Shown here in pieces: positions 48,801 through 60,800 of a DNA stretch of 64,000 bases. Under the pieces are notes generated by a model. That model saw only the letters and a program-made list of their open reading frames with translations, ran no database searches and was not told where the DNA came from. The DNA lies in assembly GCA_033239525.1 (NCBI GenBank), contig BSYO01000028.1:11091597-11155596 (forward strand). Reading direction: 5' to 3'. The stretch's first letter is position 1, and every line of letters starts with the position of its first letter. Position numbers and translations under genes: made by a program. The stretch is from Nepenthes gracilis (lineage: Eukaryota; Streptophyta; Magnoliopsida; Caryophyllales; Nepenthaceae).

Positions 48801-51800
48801 CCTGCAAAGAGGGGAGCAGCGACGTGCGGATGCAGACTGAGAACAACGATGAGGACTCCACCGACAGGGTCGCTGTCCGAGAATGGCACCACCCGGGCCT
48901 TCCATAACTCAAACCCTAGGGTGTCTTGAGGGCGGCTCCATGCCCTGAGTCTGTTGGTTCCTCTTGTCGGGTATGTCCGTTTCGTTGCATAGTCGTATAG
49001 ATAACTGTTAGTTGTTCCTCTTTGCTGACTCCTTTTTCATTTGCTAGCCTATGAGGATGTCTCGTGGGTTAGACAAGTTTTTATCTTCGCAGGGAGATGA
49101 AATCGCCCGTATGATGCAGGCTCAAACTGATGTCGTGGTAGAGGAGATGGAACTCCGAGTTACCGTCACAGTTGGAGACGCGATCTAGAGTCAAGTGTGG
49201 GCTAACTACCTTGACTAGGCCTTGCTGAAATCCGACGTCAGGCTGCAGGAAGTCTCTAGAGCACATGCCTAGGCATGAAGAGGATAGCAACGCTTGAAGG
49301 CGAGCTAAGGCCGAGGCTTCGCCTTGAGGAGGCAGCTCTCGCCCTAGAGGAGCGGTTCCAGGTGGGAATCCATTTCAGCAGATTGTTTCCTTAGCGGATC
49401 TCCATTTCCCTGTAGACTTTTTGGATTCGAGGAATGCCGGAGCTTCTCGCCGATCGGAGTTGATCAGATACCTGGTCGGGCATGGCCGGAGGCCTATGTC
49501 ACGTCTCCTAAGGGATTCTCCATCTTCAGGCAGTCACCTAGATGAATCGTTGGCGTAGATAACTTCTTGTACACACGGGGCCTTCAAATGCCCCTAAAAG
49601 CATATCTGATCCGTTTGATGCCGCCTTGTGCGTTGTATATTTTTGTAAATATAAACCGGTAGCATATACATCATCTTCTCTTTGATAATGTCTCTGTTTT
49701 GGATGCTGCTGCCTAGATCGCAATCTCGGGTGTCCTGCTTATTCCCTAAGTTTTCTTGTTCTATTGAGAATGGGCTACTTGGCATGGGACCAAGGTTTAA
49801 TCGAACCACTTATGGGCTACTCAGTGTGGGAGACCGAGGTTTAATCCGACTGCTTATGAGCTGCTTGGTTTGGGACCGAGGTCTAATCCGACCGCTTACG
49901 GGCCGCTTGGTATAGGACCAAGGTTTAATCTGACTGCTTACGGGCCGTTTGGTATGAGATCAAGGTTTAATCCGACCACTTACAGACCACTTGGTATAGG
50001 ACAAATGTTTAATTCGACCGCTTACGGGCCGCTTGGTGTAGGACTAAGGTTTAATTGCAGGTGAGCAAAAGCCTACTCGACTTAGGGGCAGTGTAGGTCG
50101 TCTTGTTTCATGCAATTTCACGCAAGCATTCTCATGAGAAAGAAAAAGAATAGAAACAATAGAAATATGTGGAAAATGAATTATTTTATTGAACGTGATA
50201 CAATATTACATGCAATCTCTAGCACTGGCGTGAGCTACCTGTGCCTGGTGCGAACCTTATTTGTAATATCTTTTCAGATGAACGGCATTCCACGTCATTG
50301 GAACCAATTTGCTGTTCTGGGTTCGAAACTTATATGCTCTGTTCCGCAAAACGGCTGAGATGAGGAATGGGCCCTCCCAATTCGGGGAGAGTTTGTTCTT
50401 GTTGGTTATCTTGCCCATGGTTTCTATGCTCCGAAAAACCAGGTCTCCCACCTCGAACTTCCGCACCTTTACTTTTTTAGTTGTAATATTGGGCAACTTG
50501 TTGTTGGTAGACGATCGTGCGCATCCTGGCCGCATCTCGTGCTTCCCCCAACAGATCTAAGTGCTCTCTGAGCCGTTGAGAGTTGTCGAGTTGGTCGAAA
50601 GCCTCGACCAGGAGACTCGGGATCCCGATCACGACTGGGATTACAACCTTAGTTCCGTAGCACAGATTGGATCGCGTCTTGCACGTCGGCTCTTTGGGCG
50701 TTGTTTGGTATGACCACAACACGGAGGGCAGCTCGTCCACCCAAGAGCCCCTGCGTCTCCCAGCTTGGTCTTCAGTCCGTGCAGTAGTGCTCGGTTGGTG
50801 ACTTTCACTTGTTCGTTTTCCTGCGGATATACTACCGAAGTGTGGACCAACTTAATGCCCATATTGGTGCAATTTTTGGTGAAGCACTTGTCGGTAAATT
50901 GGGTTCTGTTGTCAGTCACGATGACATCGAAAATCACAAGCCTGCAGACTACATTCTGTCGGACGAATTTTATGGCATTCTACTCGGTTATTTGGGCCAG
51001 TGGGGCGGCCTTGACCCACTTCGTGAAGTAGTTGATGCCCACTATGACGAACTTCCTTTATCCGAAAGTAATAGAAAACGGGCCACGAATGTCGAGCCCC
51101 TATTGCGCGAATAGCTAGTGTGCCTGAAGAGCTCTCAGCTCCTTAGGTGGTTGATGGTGAAGGTTGCCATGGATTTGGCAATTCTCGCACCTCTTTACAA
51201 ACTCCACGGTGTCCTTTTTCGTGGTTGGCCAGTAGTATCATTGGCACGTCACCTTAAAGGTTAGGTTCTTAATGCCGATGTGTGACCCACAGATTTCAAT
51301 GTGGACATCATCCAATGCATAGTCGGCCTCATTTGGTGTAAGGCATCGAAGGTAAGGGGTTGAGTACCCACGGCGGTATAGCTTTCTGTCCACAATGGTA
51401 TATCAGTCGGCCGTCTTCTTTATGCGCTTGGCCTCGTCTAGATTTTCAGGCAGGGATCTAACCGTGATGTACTTCCGGTAGGGCGACATCCAATTTTTGC
51501 CGTTGGAGACCTACATCACTTCTTGATCTTTGATGCTTGGAGAGGTCAAGACCTTTCGTATGTCGCTAGAGTACTGTTCAGGATTCTCCGCTGCCGCCGC
51601 CTTTGCAAGCTGGTCGGTCTTCCAGTTTTCAGCTCTTGGGATGTGAACCACGTTGAGTTTGTCGAACCTTTGGATCACACGCGTTGTCTTAGCTAGGTAT
51701 TTGGCTAATAGTGGGTTGGACGCCTTGAAACTTCCACGGATCTGGTTGACGACCAACTCTGAATCACTGTAGACAGTCAAGTGTCTAGCTGAGCATTCCT

Positions 51801-54800
51801 TAGCAAACTACAATTCTGCGAGCATGGCTTTGTATTCGGCCACGTTATTGGTGGTCAGGAACCCAAGCTTCAAGAAGTATTTCACTTCGAATCCATCAGG
51901 GGTCCTCAGGATCACTCTGGCCCCACTGCCTGAGTTTGTTGATAAGTCATCCATGTAGAACACCTAATCTGGTACTTCAGTTCGATGGTCGACATCGTCG
52001 TCATAGTCTATATCGGGAATTGGGGTAGTGGTCTTGATGATGAAGTTGGCCAGTGCCTGCCCTTTGATGGCCGGCCTGAGCCTGAATTCAATATCGAACT
52101 CTCCTAACTCGACGGCCTACTTAACGAGTTGCCCCGAAACATTGGGCTTTTATAGAATACCCTTTAACGGCTGGTCGGTTAGGACAATGATCTGGTGCGC
52201 TATGAAGTAGGGTCACAGTTTTTTGGCCGAGAAGACGAGTGCCAACGCAACCTTCTCAGCATGGGGGTAACGTGTCTCGGCGCCGGTCAATATTTTGCTG
52301 ACGTACTAAACAGGTGGTTGTGCGTTAGACTCTTGACGAATTAAGACGGAGCTCAGTGTCGCCTTTGAAATAGCTAAGTACAAGTACAATTGCTCGCCCT
52401 CTCTTGGCGACGTCAGGAGAGGTGGGCTAGCCAGATATTCTTTCAGTTCGTCGAAAGCAGCCTGACATTCCGACATCTATTGGAATCTGTTTGCTTTTGT
52501 CCCCGTCAAGGCTTTGAAGAAAGGAAGGTATTTGTCTGCAAATTTGGTCAGAAAATTGGAGAGGGCTGCTAGTCTCTCGGTTAGCCTTTAGACGTCTTTC
52601 ATATTCCGTGGTGGGGTCATGTCCATGAGGGCTTTTATCTTCTCCGGGTTTGCCTCGATTCCCCGTTGAGAGATGATGAAACCCAAGAACTTTCTGAAAG
52701 ATAACCCGAAGACATACTTAGACGGGTTCAACTTCATCTGGTGTGCCCGGAGCATCTCAAAGGTTTCGGCGAGATCGTGAATATGGTCGTCGGTGGTCTT
52801 ACTTTTGACGAGCATGTTGTTTACGTACATCTTAATATTCCGGCTGATCTACTCCTCAAATATTTTGTTCACGAGCCTTTGGTAAGTGACGCTTGCGTTC
52901 TTCAAATCGAAGGGCATGACATTATAGTAGTGAGTCCCTAGTCAGTCATGAAGAAAGTGTGCTCCTCGTCTTCCGGGCTCATCTGGATTTGATTATAACC
53001 TGAGTAGGCATCTATGAAACTCAGTAGTTCATACCCAGAAGTAGAGTCCACCAGCAGGTCGATTCTTGGCAATGAGAAGTTGTCCTTTGGGAAGGCTTTG
53101 TTGAAGTCAGTGAAGTTAATACACATCCGCCACTTCTTGACGAGAACCATGTTGGAGAGCCAGTTTGGGTACTGGATTTTCCTTATAAATTTGGCATCCA
53201 ACAACTTCTTTACTTCATCTTAGATGGTTATTAACTTCTCGACGGAGTGATTTCTTCAATTTTGCCTGATGGGCTTACAGTCGGGGTCGAGACCCAACTT
53301 GTGAACTATTACTTCAGCTTGGATCCCAGGCATGTCAGCGGGTGTCCAGGTGAAGACATCTGTGTTATACTTTAAGAAGTTGATTAGCTGGTCACATAGG
53401 GGTCCAGTGAGCGAGCTCCCTATCTGTACGTATTTATCCAGGTTGTCTGGATCCAGGGGTAAGAGATCGGTGGCCTCGCTGGACTGTGCTTGCTGTAGAG
53501 TTGTTTCATCTTGATGCTCTAGGTCATCTGCCGGCCTATCGATGCCATTCGGGGTGATTTGGGATAGGTAACACGTTCGACCGGTCATTTGATCGCTTAG
53601 CACTTCACCGATACCGCATGAAGTTGGGTATTTCATTTTTAGGTGGGGTATCAATGTTACGGCCTCGAATAGCACCAAGCATGGTCGGCCGAGTATGACA
53701 TTGTATACGGAAGGCAAGTCAACAACCAAAGGTGAGCGTGCGACTCGCTATCCTGGGGTAAGTGCCCAATGCGACTTCTAGCTGGATGGTCCATTGGACG
53801 GCCACTGGTTCATTATCCAATCCATATAGTAGCCCTTTGGCCAGTTTTAGTTGACTCTTTTTTAGTCCCAATTTGAAATAAGGTAAAGCAAATATCTCGA
53901 GTTTTTATTATTGATAAATACTCGTTTTAGCCGGTAGTCTAAAGTACCGTCTAAAACGAGAGAGGACACAACCAGAGGTCAGTATGGGGGGAGATTACAT
54001 GTGTCATATTGTTGTTACTAAAACTAATGACATCATCTCCTACCCTCTACTTCTTGTGCCCAATCGGCTTCTCCTGGCGTTCCACATTGTGAGTCTTGGG
54101 CAGCCTGGTTGTCACCATGTTAACCACCCCGGTCACGACTCGGTTCCTCGCTATTGCTGCTCAGGCCTGTCCTAGCCTGAGAGACTAGGATTTTGTCCTG
54201 GGTTCCTCAGGACCTTGGTAAGGTGGCCCCAACGGATCAGCTCCTCGATCTCCATTTGTAGAATCCGACAGTCTTCTGTGCTATGACCCAATGATCGATG
54301 AAAGTCGCAGTACATCGTCGGATCTTCTCCCTTCGGGTTCTTTATCGTCTTTGGCCATTTCACGAACTTCTCCTCTCGGATTTGTATGAGGACATTCGCC
54401 CGATAGTCATTTAGCGGAGTCAGGTGTATGGGATTGAACTCCCTTCGTACGTGCGACTCAGTTCTGGGTTGCTTTCTTTGGGGATTGTCATGGCTCCCAT
54501 TACTCCTCTTTCCGTTTGCTGGCAAGGGGCGAGGATAGTCAGCTAGTTCTAGATGCTTTGTCTTATTGGCTTCTTTCACCACTATGTAGGCTTGAGCGAC
54601 GGACTCAGCCTCCTGGAAGGTTTGCGGGTCCTTGTAGGCCTAGAGCAGAAATGAAACTGCTCAACTTCACCTTGTCGATGAGCTTGGGTATCTTCCGGGC
54701 TTCAGCTGTCTATCTCCCCAAGAACTTCCTCAGGTTCTTGCCCGGCCTTTGCTTGACACGGGCGGGGTGCCAGAGCTGTTTCTTTTCACGGCGGTTGGAG

Positions 54801-57800
54801 GTGTACTGAGTCAGGAAGTTATCGGCAAGGTCCTAGAAGGTCCAGATTGAATTTGTTGAGAGCTGATGGAACCAAATCCATACGTCCCCTTTCAGAGTGA
54901 AGGGGAAGTACTGGCATATAGAAACCTCCTCTAGACCCTGGAAGCTGAGCAAGGTGCGGAAGTGATCGAGATGATCTATAGGATTAGTGCTTCCATCGTA
55001 AGGTTTCAGGGTAAGCATTTTAAATTTTGATGGAAGCGGCTGGGTCCGGATCTCCATGGTGAAAGGATATCTCTTCAGATCGGCTGAGTGTTCACCAGCT
55101 TCTCCTTTGAATATGCGGTTCCATATCTTTTGAACCTTCTCCTCCACTCGTGAGGAGATTGTGGACCTTTTCGCTTTGCGACTGGCTAGTGGCAGTAGCT
55201 GGCCGGTCGAGTAATGCAAGAGGTTCTTTCTTGGACTGGTGGCCTCTGCTCGTCCTGGGAGTAGCGGGGGTTTCTTCGCTCTTGGCTCTCCTGTGGGGTC
55301 TCGCGGCTCAGTCGCCCTTCTAGCTTGGAACGGCTTTTGGTGCTTGAGGCTGCCAAGACGCTGGAGTTACCCGGGCGTGTGGCCTTCTTTGTTGGCTTCT
55401 TCTTTCTTTGGCCTCCACGCCTGGAGGCCGGGGTGTGGGCTGAAGAGGAGGGAGCCCCGTGCCTCCATTTGCCCTAGCGCGTACTGAGCACCTGGAGCAT
55501 TTGGGACATTTTGTACATTTGCTCCGCCATCACTAAGATGATCAGAGCTGGTCAATCTCCCACTCGGCTACCAGCGGAGTGATCGTTGCCTGGGGAGCTG
55601 ACTTTTTTGGCTGGAACATTAGCTTGTGTTCTCGTATTCACCATATTTGTTGATGAGATAGATGTAGATGAAATAGAGGTCAGACCTTTTGTTCGGCTTT
55701 CTACAGACGGCGTCAATGATGTGTTTTGGATTCGAATTTTGGATGGATTCCTTAGGCTTGTGCTGATGTAGGATCCGGTCTCCATCCTGCGTGTTTTGGA
55801 TCCTGTACACCATAACAAAAGACAATAAGTTAGAGAAAAACGGCGGGACTCGCTCCTTGGTTTATCTTTCGATACTTAAATCAATAATCTTTCTTTTGAA
55901 ATGAAGAAGGTAAAGACTGAATATGCTAGGAATGGTGCAGGGGAGGGAATTCGTGAGTCTGACTCGGAGGTGCACTCGGTGTGGAGTGGCTTTAGGTTGT
56001 AGTGCGCTCATGGAGAACGACTTTTCAAACCACTTGGTTTGCTATGAATGAGCAGTGGGAAAGAGAATAGCAATTGATTGCTTGAAGGATGGATTATTTG
56101 TGTGAGTTTGAGTACTAGAGATAGCGTGTCTTTGGAGTGTATTCCCAGGATTTTTTATAGCCGTCGGATCTCGCCACTTTCTTTAGGTGGCAAGGCAGGC
56201 TGCTAGCTGTTTGAGGGAATCCTTTCCATCCATTGAGGGGATGCAGGCGCCATTTAGGGTGGCAACGGCCGGAAGGGAGGATTCCTTCCTCCGTGGAGAT
56301 GTTGCATGCCGTGAATGCTGAAACTTTCATCATGAGTAGTGCACTAATTTGGGGGCTTCCCTTCCGGAATGTGTATTGATTTGGGGGCTTCCGTTTTGAG
56401 GAGGCTACCATCTGGGGAGATTATCAGCATCGTGGCAAATTAGGGCAGATAACCTGTTACGCGCGGGAAAGGATTTGTGGGCCGCTCCTGGTTTAGGCCA
56501 CATTTGGTTTAGGCTGCATCTGGGTGTGTGAAAGTCCTTTCCGGTCAATTGGGGCGTTAACCGTCCTTTGTTTTAGCGGGCTGTGATTCTCCTGGTCTGA
56601 TCGCCTCTTTAAGCCGGTCCACTCTAGCTGTCCCCATCAGATGTGACTCTCTAAATTTTTTTGCTGTTATTAAAATAAACCTGAATATTATTAATAAAAT
56701 ATAGGTTTAATTAACATCAATGTTAGCTTTCAATATGAAATATGTGACCAATGAACAACATTTATTTATCACATGTGCCTATTAGATAATAGAAACATAT
56801 TTTTTCGTTCAGATAGTGTAGAATTAAGACATGTTGCTTTCCTGATACATGGATAGCACACAGTATTTTCTGTTACATGTGTTCCTATTAGATTGTTTTT
56901 CCGGATTATTAAGTCATGGCTCGCATCTTCTGTTTTTGTTGAGCTGTATTAATATTGAAAATCTGAGCAGAAAAGAGAATACCTTCTCAGATTGCCTCCT
57001 GGCAGGCTGGGTTTTGTAGTTTGCAATACAAGTGAATATATGTTTAGCTATATATTTGAGCGCCCTTGGCATCAGAAGTGTACGACCAACTATGTACGGG
57101 GTGCGATGTTTCCGTTATTTTTATACTTCATCTCATATATGCTATGTTTTATAGTGGGAAGTTAATGTATGATCGTTGGCCATGAAAAATAACATATAAT
57201 AATTAATATGGACATTTGGTTCCCACTTTATGTTTAATCTTGTTTGTTCTGACGGAGCATCCCACTTGAAGCAGAAAACTGAAAAGCATTTAGCACAACA
57301 CCCATTGTGATTGGCACCCCACCTTTTATCAAATATGCAAAGAAAGTGGGCTGCTAATGATGACTGGAGTGCCGCTGGTAGTTACGATTTTGTTTATTAA
57401 AACTATGCTGCAACTTTGTCCTTCATTAAAAAAAAAAAGATATGGAATTTGTCTTAGTGGGGTTGGTATTCAGAGTGTCCTTTATAAAAAAAAAGACTGA
57501 AGAAGTTATGCGCATTCCACCTCATGCGTCATTGAATCCGAGTTGTTTTACTGATTAGGGAGCCTCTTGATATTCCACGGCGGGTCGAATTAAGGCGGGC
57601 TCGGTCTCTGTCGTTGATAACTTAAATCCTGCGCACTACAACGAACAAATTAGAGGTCGGAGGATTGGTGAGACTTTCTCTTTGATATATCTTCTGACGT
57701 TCAAGTTAGAAATCTTTTTATAGGAAAAGAAAGATGGAGGATATAAGGTGCAATGATGCACAGGTGAGGGGGTTGAGTGTTGGAGTGCGTTCCGTAGGGA

Positions 57801-60800
57801 GCGACTTAGAGAGGGCGCTTAGCAGAGAGCGGCTTTGAGGGATGGAGGATTAAGCTCCGATGAGCATGCTCGGCCAGTGGGCGGCCTTGAGATGTGGAGG
57901 ACTTGGCTCCAAAGAATGCGCTTGGTTAGGGAACGGCTTTGAGATATGAAGGATTTGGCTTCGATGAGAGTGCCCGACGAGGGGGCGGCTTTGAGATATG
58001 GAGGACCTGACTTTGATGAGTGCGCCGGTTAGGGGACGGTTTTGAGATATGGAGGATTTGACTTCGGAGAATGCGCTCGGCGGGGAACGGCTTTGAGATA
58101 TGAAGGACTTGACTCTGGATAATGCGCTTGGTTAGGGAGCAACTTTGAGATATGGAGGACTTGGCTTCAATGAGAGTGCCCGACTAAGGGGTGGCTTTAA
58201 AATATGGAGGACCTAGCTCCGATGAGTGCGCCTGGTCAGGGGACGACTTTGAGATATGGAAGACTTAGCTTCGGAGAATACGCTCGTCTAAGGAGCGACT
58301 TTGAGATATGAATGATTTGGCTCTAGATAATGCACTTGGTCAAGGAGCGGTTTTGAGATATGGAGGATTTGGCTCTGATAAGAGTGTTCGACCCTGCTAT
58401 AAGATATGGAGGACTTGGCTCCAATGAGTGCATCTGGCCAGGGGACAGTTTTGAGATATGAAGGACTTGCCTTTGGATAGTACGCTCGGTAAGGGAGTAG
58501 CTTTAAGATATGGAAGGCTTGGATCCAATAAGAGCGCCCAACTTGGGGGCAGTTTTGAGATATGGAGCACCTGGCTCTGATCAGTGCGCCCAATCAGGGG
58601 TCTGTTTTGAGATATGAAGGACTTGGCTCCGGTAAGAGCACTCGGTCAGGGAGTAGTTTTGAGATATGGAGGACCTGACTCTGATGAGTGCGTTTGTCAA
58701 AGGGAAGGCTTTGAGATGGATGCGCTTATGGGAGAGCGGCTGTATGGAGGATAAAGGAACTCCTGGGCGATGATAATGGAGAGAGGAATGCCCGTCGGAC
58801 TCCTTTCCGGCTATCAGCGAGATGGCTTCCTATGCCTTGCTACAACAACTATTTTTGCCGTCCTGGTGACGTAAGAGTTCAGAGTAGACACGAGGCTTAT
58901 GCAATCGTAAGCCTAGATCGGGGGTTTGTTTCGAAAGCTGGGGGTGCTCCTACTTTGCTGGGGTAGCCCTTCAAGCTAAGGAAGTGTGAGAGTGAGCATA
59001 CTCTGTTGACCCTTTTTCTCTCTGTTCAGTTCTCTCCTCTCTTCTTGGGTTCTACTTTTTGGAATCTTCTCCTCCTCTCGCCCCCTTTTCCTGTGGAGGA
59101 AAGGTGATATATGTAGAGCGAGGGCTACAAAGCCTGCCCTGCGGCGCACGGCTCGCGACGGTTGTTTACGGGGATTCGCTGAGCTGTTTTAGCGATTGCA
59201 TGATCAAGGGTAATATTCTGTGAATATTTGTTGAGTTATCAGGGTGGTTATTGTGGCTGTATTATGGCAAGTTTTCCTTACTGGCCGGTGTTTGGTTGTG
59301 GGAGCCATGGGGCTGGCAGGGACACATGGGCCAGCTTTCAGAGTTGGAGTCGCTGAACTGCTGGCCTTTTCTAGGCCAAGCTGCGTGGACTTCTCGGTGT
59401 TCTCTCGGGACCTTGTGTTGCGATTTGGAGGAATCTTTGGCAGGCCATTGATTTGCTATACGGAATTTGGGCTGGCCCATGGTAGTAGGCCTATTACCAC
59501 TTTTTTTTTTTTTTTCTAAAAGAAAGAACCAATAATTTTAAAAATGTGGAGTGCCAGTAACTATGGGCTTAGTGCTAGTGGCTTCTCCCTAGAAAGTTCC
59601 CATTACTCTTGCGAATAACTATTTTTCCAACCTGTTCCAGTTTAAACTGGCAGCTACCTTTCTCTTTTGAACAGCGATGAGAATTTTATTCATGCTCTTA
59701 ATCAAATACAAGCACATTCTAAGTAATCTAAGGGTACAAATTGCAAACAAATATTTTTCTCACAAGTCGTCACATATGATGCTAGTCTTTGAGCTAATTT
59801 TACCTGAATTTCAAAATCAACCCAGTAGAAAAAATCCCTCTATATGAATTATGTGGCGGATCCATGAATTAATCCTAGTGGGTCAGCCTGCATTCTACAA
59901 GATAATATTTAAAAAGAGGCCTAGAAAAGCAGGACGATATATAATGCAGACAAAATTGAGTATATTGTAACCTTACAAATATGAAATTAATTGACTTTTT
60001 TTTTTGTTGTATGCCCCTTAGCAGTCCAGGCAGTCCATCATCCAAAACTGTAAGTCGTCAAATTTTCTCCTCAATTTGAATGGTATTAACATGTACCATG
60101 ATATGGATTTAAGATAGCTTGTATAAAGCAAAAATATAGTCCTCTGTTGGAATGGTATTAACATATACCATGGAATGGATTTAAGATAGCTTGGACACTC
60201 TCCTGATCCGATCCGTTCTGTTTGCTTTTTCTCTTCCAATTTCTGTTTAGGACAAATACTGATTAAATAGGTAATAATCTCTTTATGTACTAATGCAAAT
60301 TGGTGGTCCGAACAACTCTATGTCGCAGCCAAGTGATATTGGCAAATCGCAAGAGATAAATTGCTCAGTGTTTAATAAATCATTTTAAGGTCTAAAAAGA
60401 CAAATAAATCCATTTTTCCTATATCACCTCCAAAGAGAAAATGCTGATTCAGCAATGAGTTCAGTTTTCAGTTTACTCAACTATGCACTCTCCTATATAA
60501 TCATATTAATTTAATCAATGACATTGGGATTCACTTGACCTCACTTTATCAGGCCTAGATCTACCTATGGTTCCTTTAGTACCTACTGCATTCTCAACCA
60601 ATTAGCCCAAGATTAGCTGTTCTATTTATAGTTTCATTTCATTCGTTCAGCTGTCTTCATTTGAATTACACTGGTTGTGATAATTTAGGCATGATAAGTA
60701 ATCTTAACTTGTTTGAGCTAGAAAGGAATTTGGACATCCTGCCTAGTGACCGACAGTTTACATGGAGTCTCACTTGTTTATTGAATTGTTATGTAAATAT

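Larger units (their letters stand above)
44191..56639 (-). mobile_element. Full-length Tat-lineage Ty3/gypsy retrotransposon (12.4 kb)
   Basis: LTRs 44191-45091 and 55717-56639 with TGATG...CATCA ends, a perfect 5-bp TSD GATGT (44186-44190, 56640-56644), PPT at 45092 and PBS at 55697. The minus strand carries gag, protease, RT, RNase H, integrase, the Ty3/gypsy domain order. The 5-kb stretch between integrase and 3' LTR holds two plus-strand gene cassettes and a minisatellite, the hallmark of Tat elements with an antisense extra ORF. All ORFs have stops or frameshifts. The two LTRs differ visibly (I estimate in the mid-80s percent identity by eye), so the insertion is old. It lies opposite to PEPC. 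Confidence 0.92.

Noticed and set aside
55239..55555. Plus-strand 82-aa frame in the gag region
   Set aside because: Shadow of the minus-strand gag.
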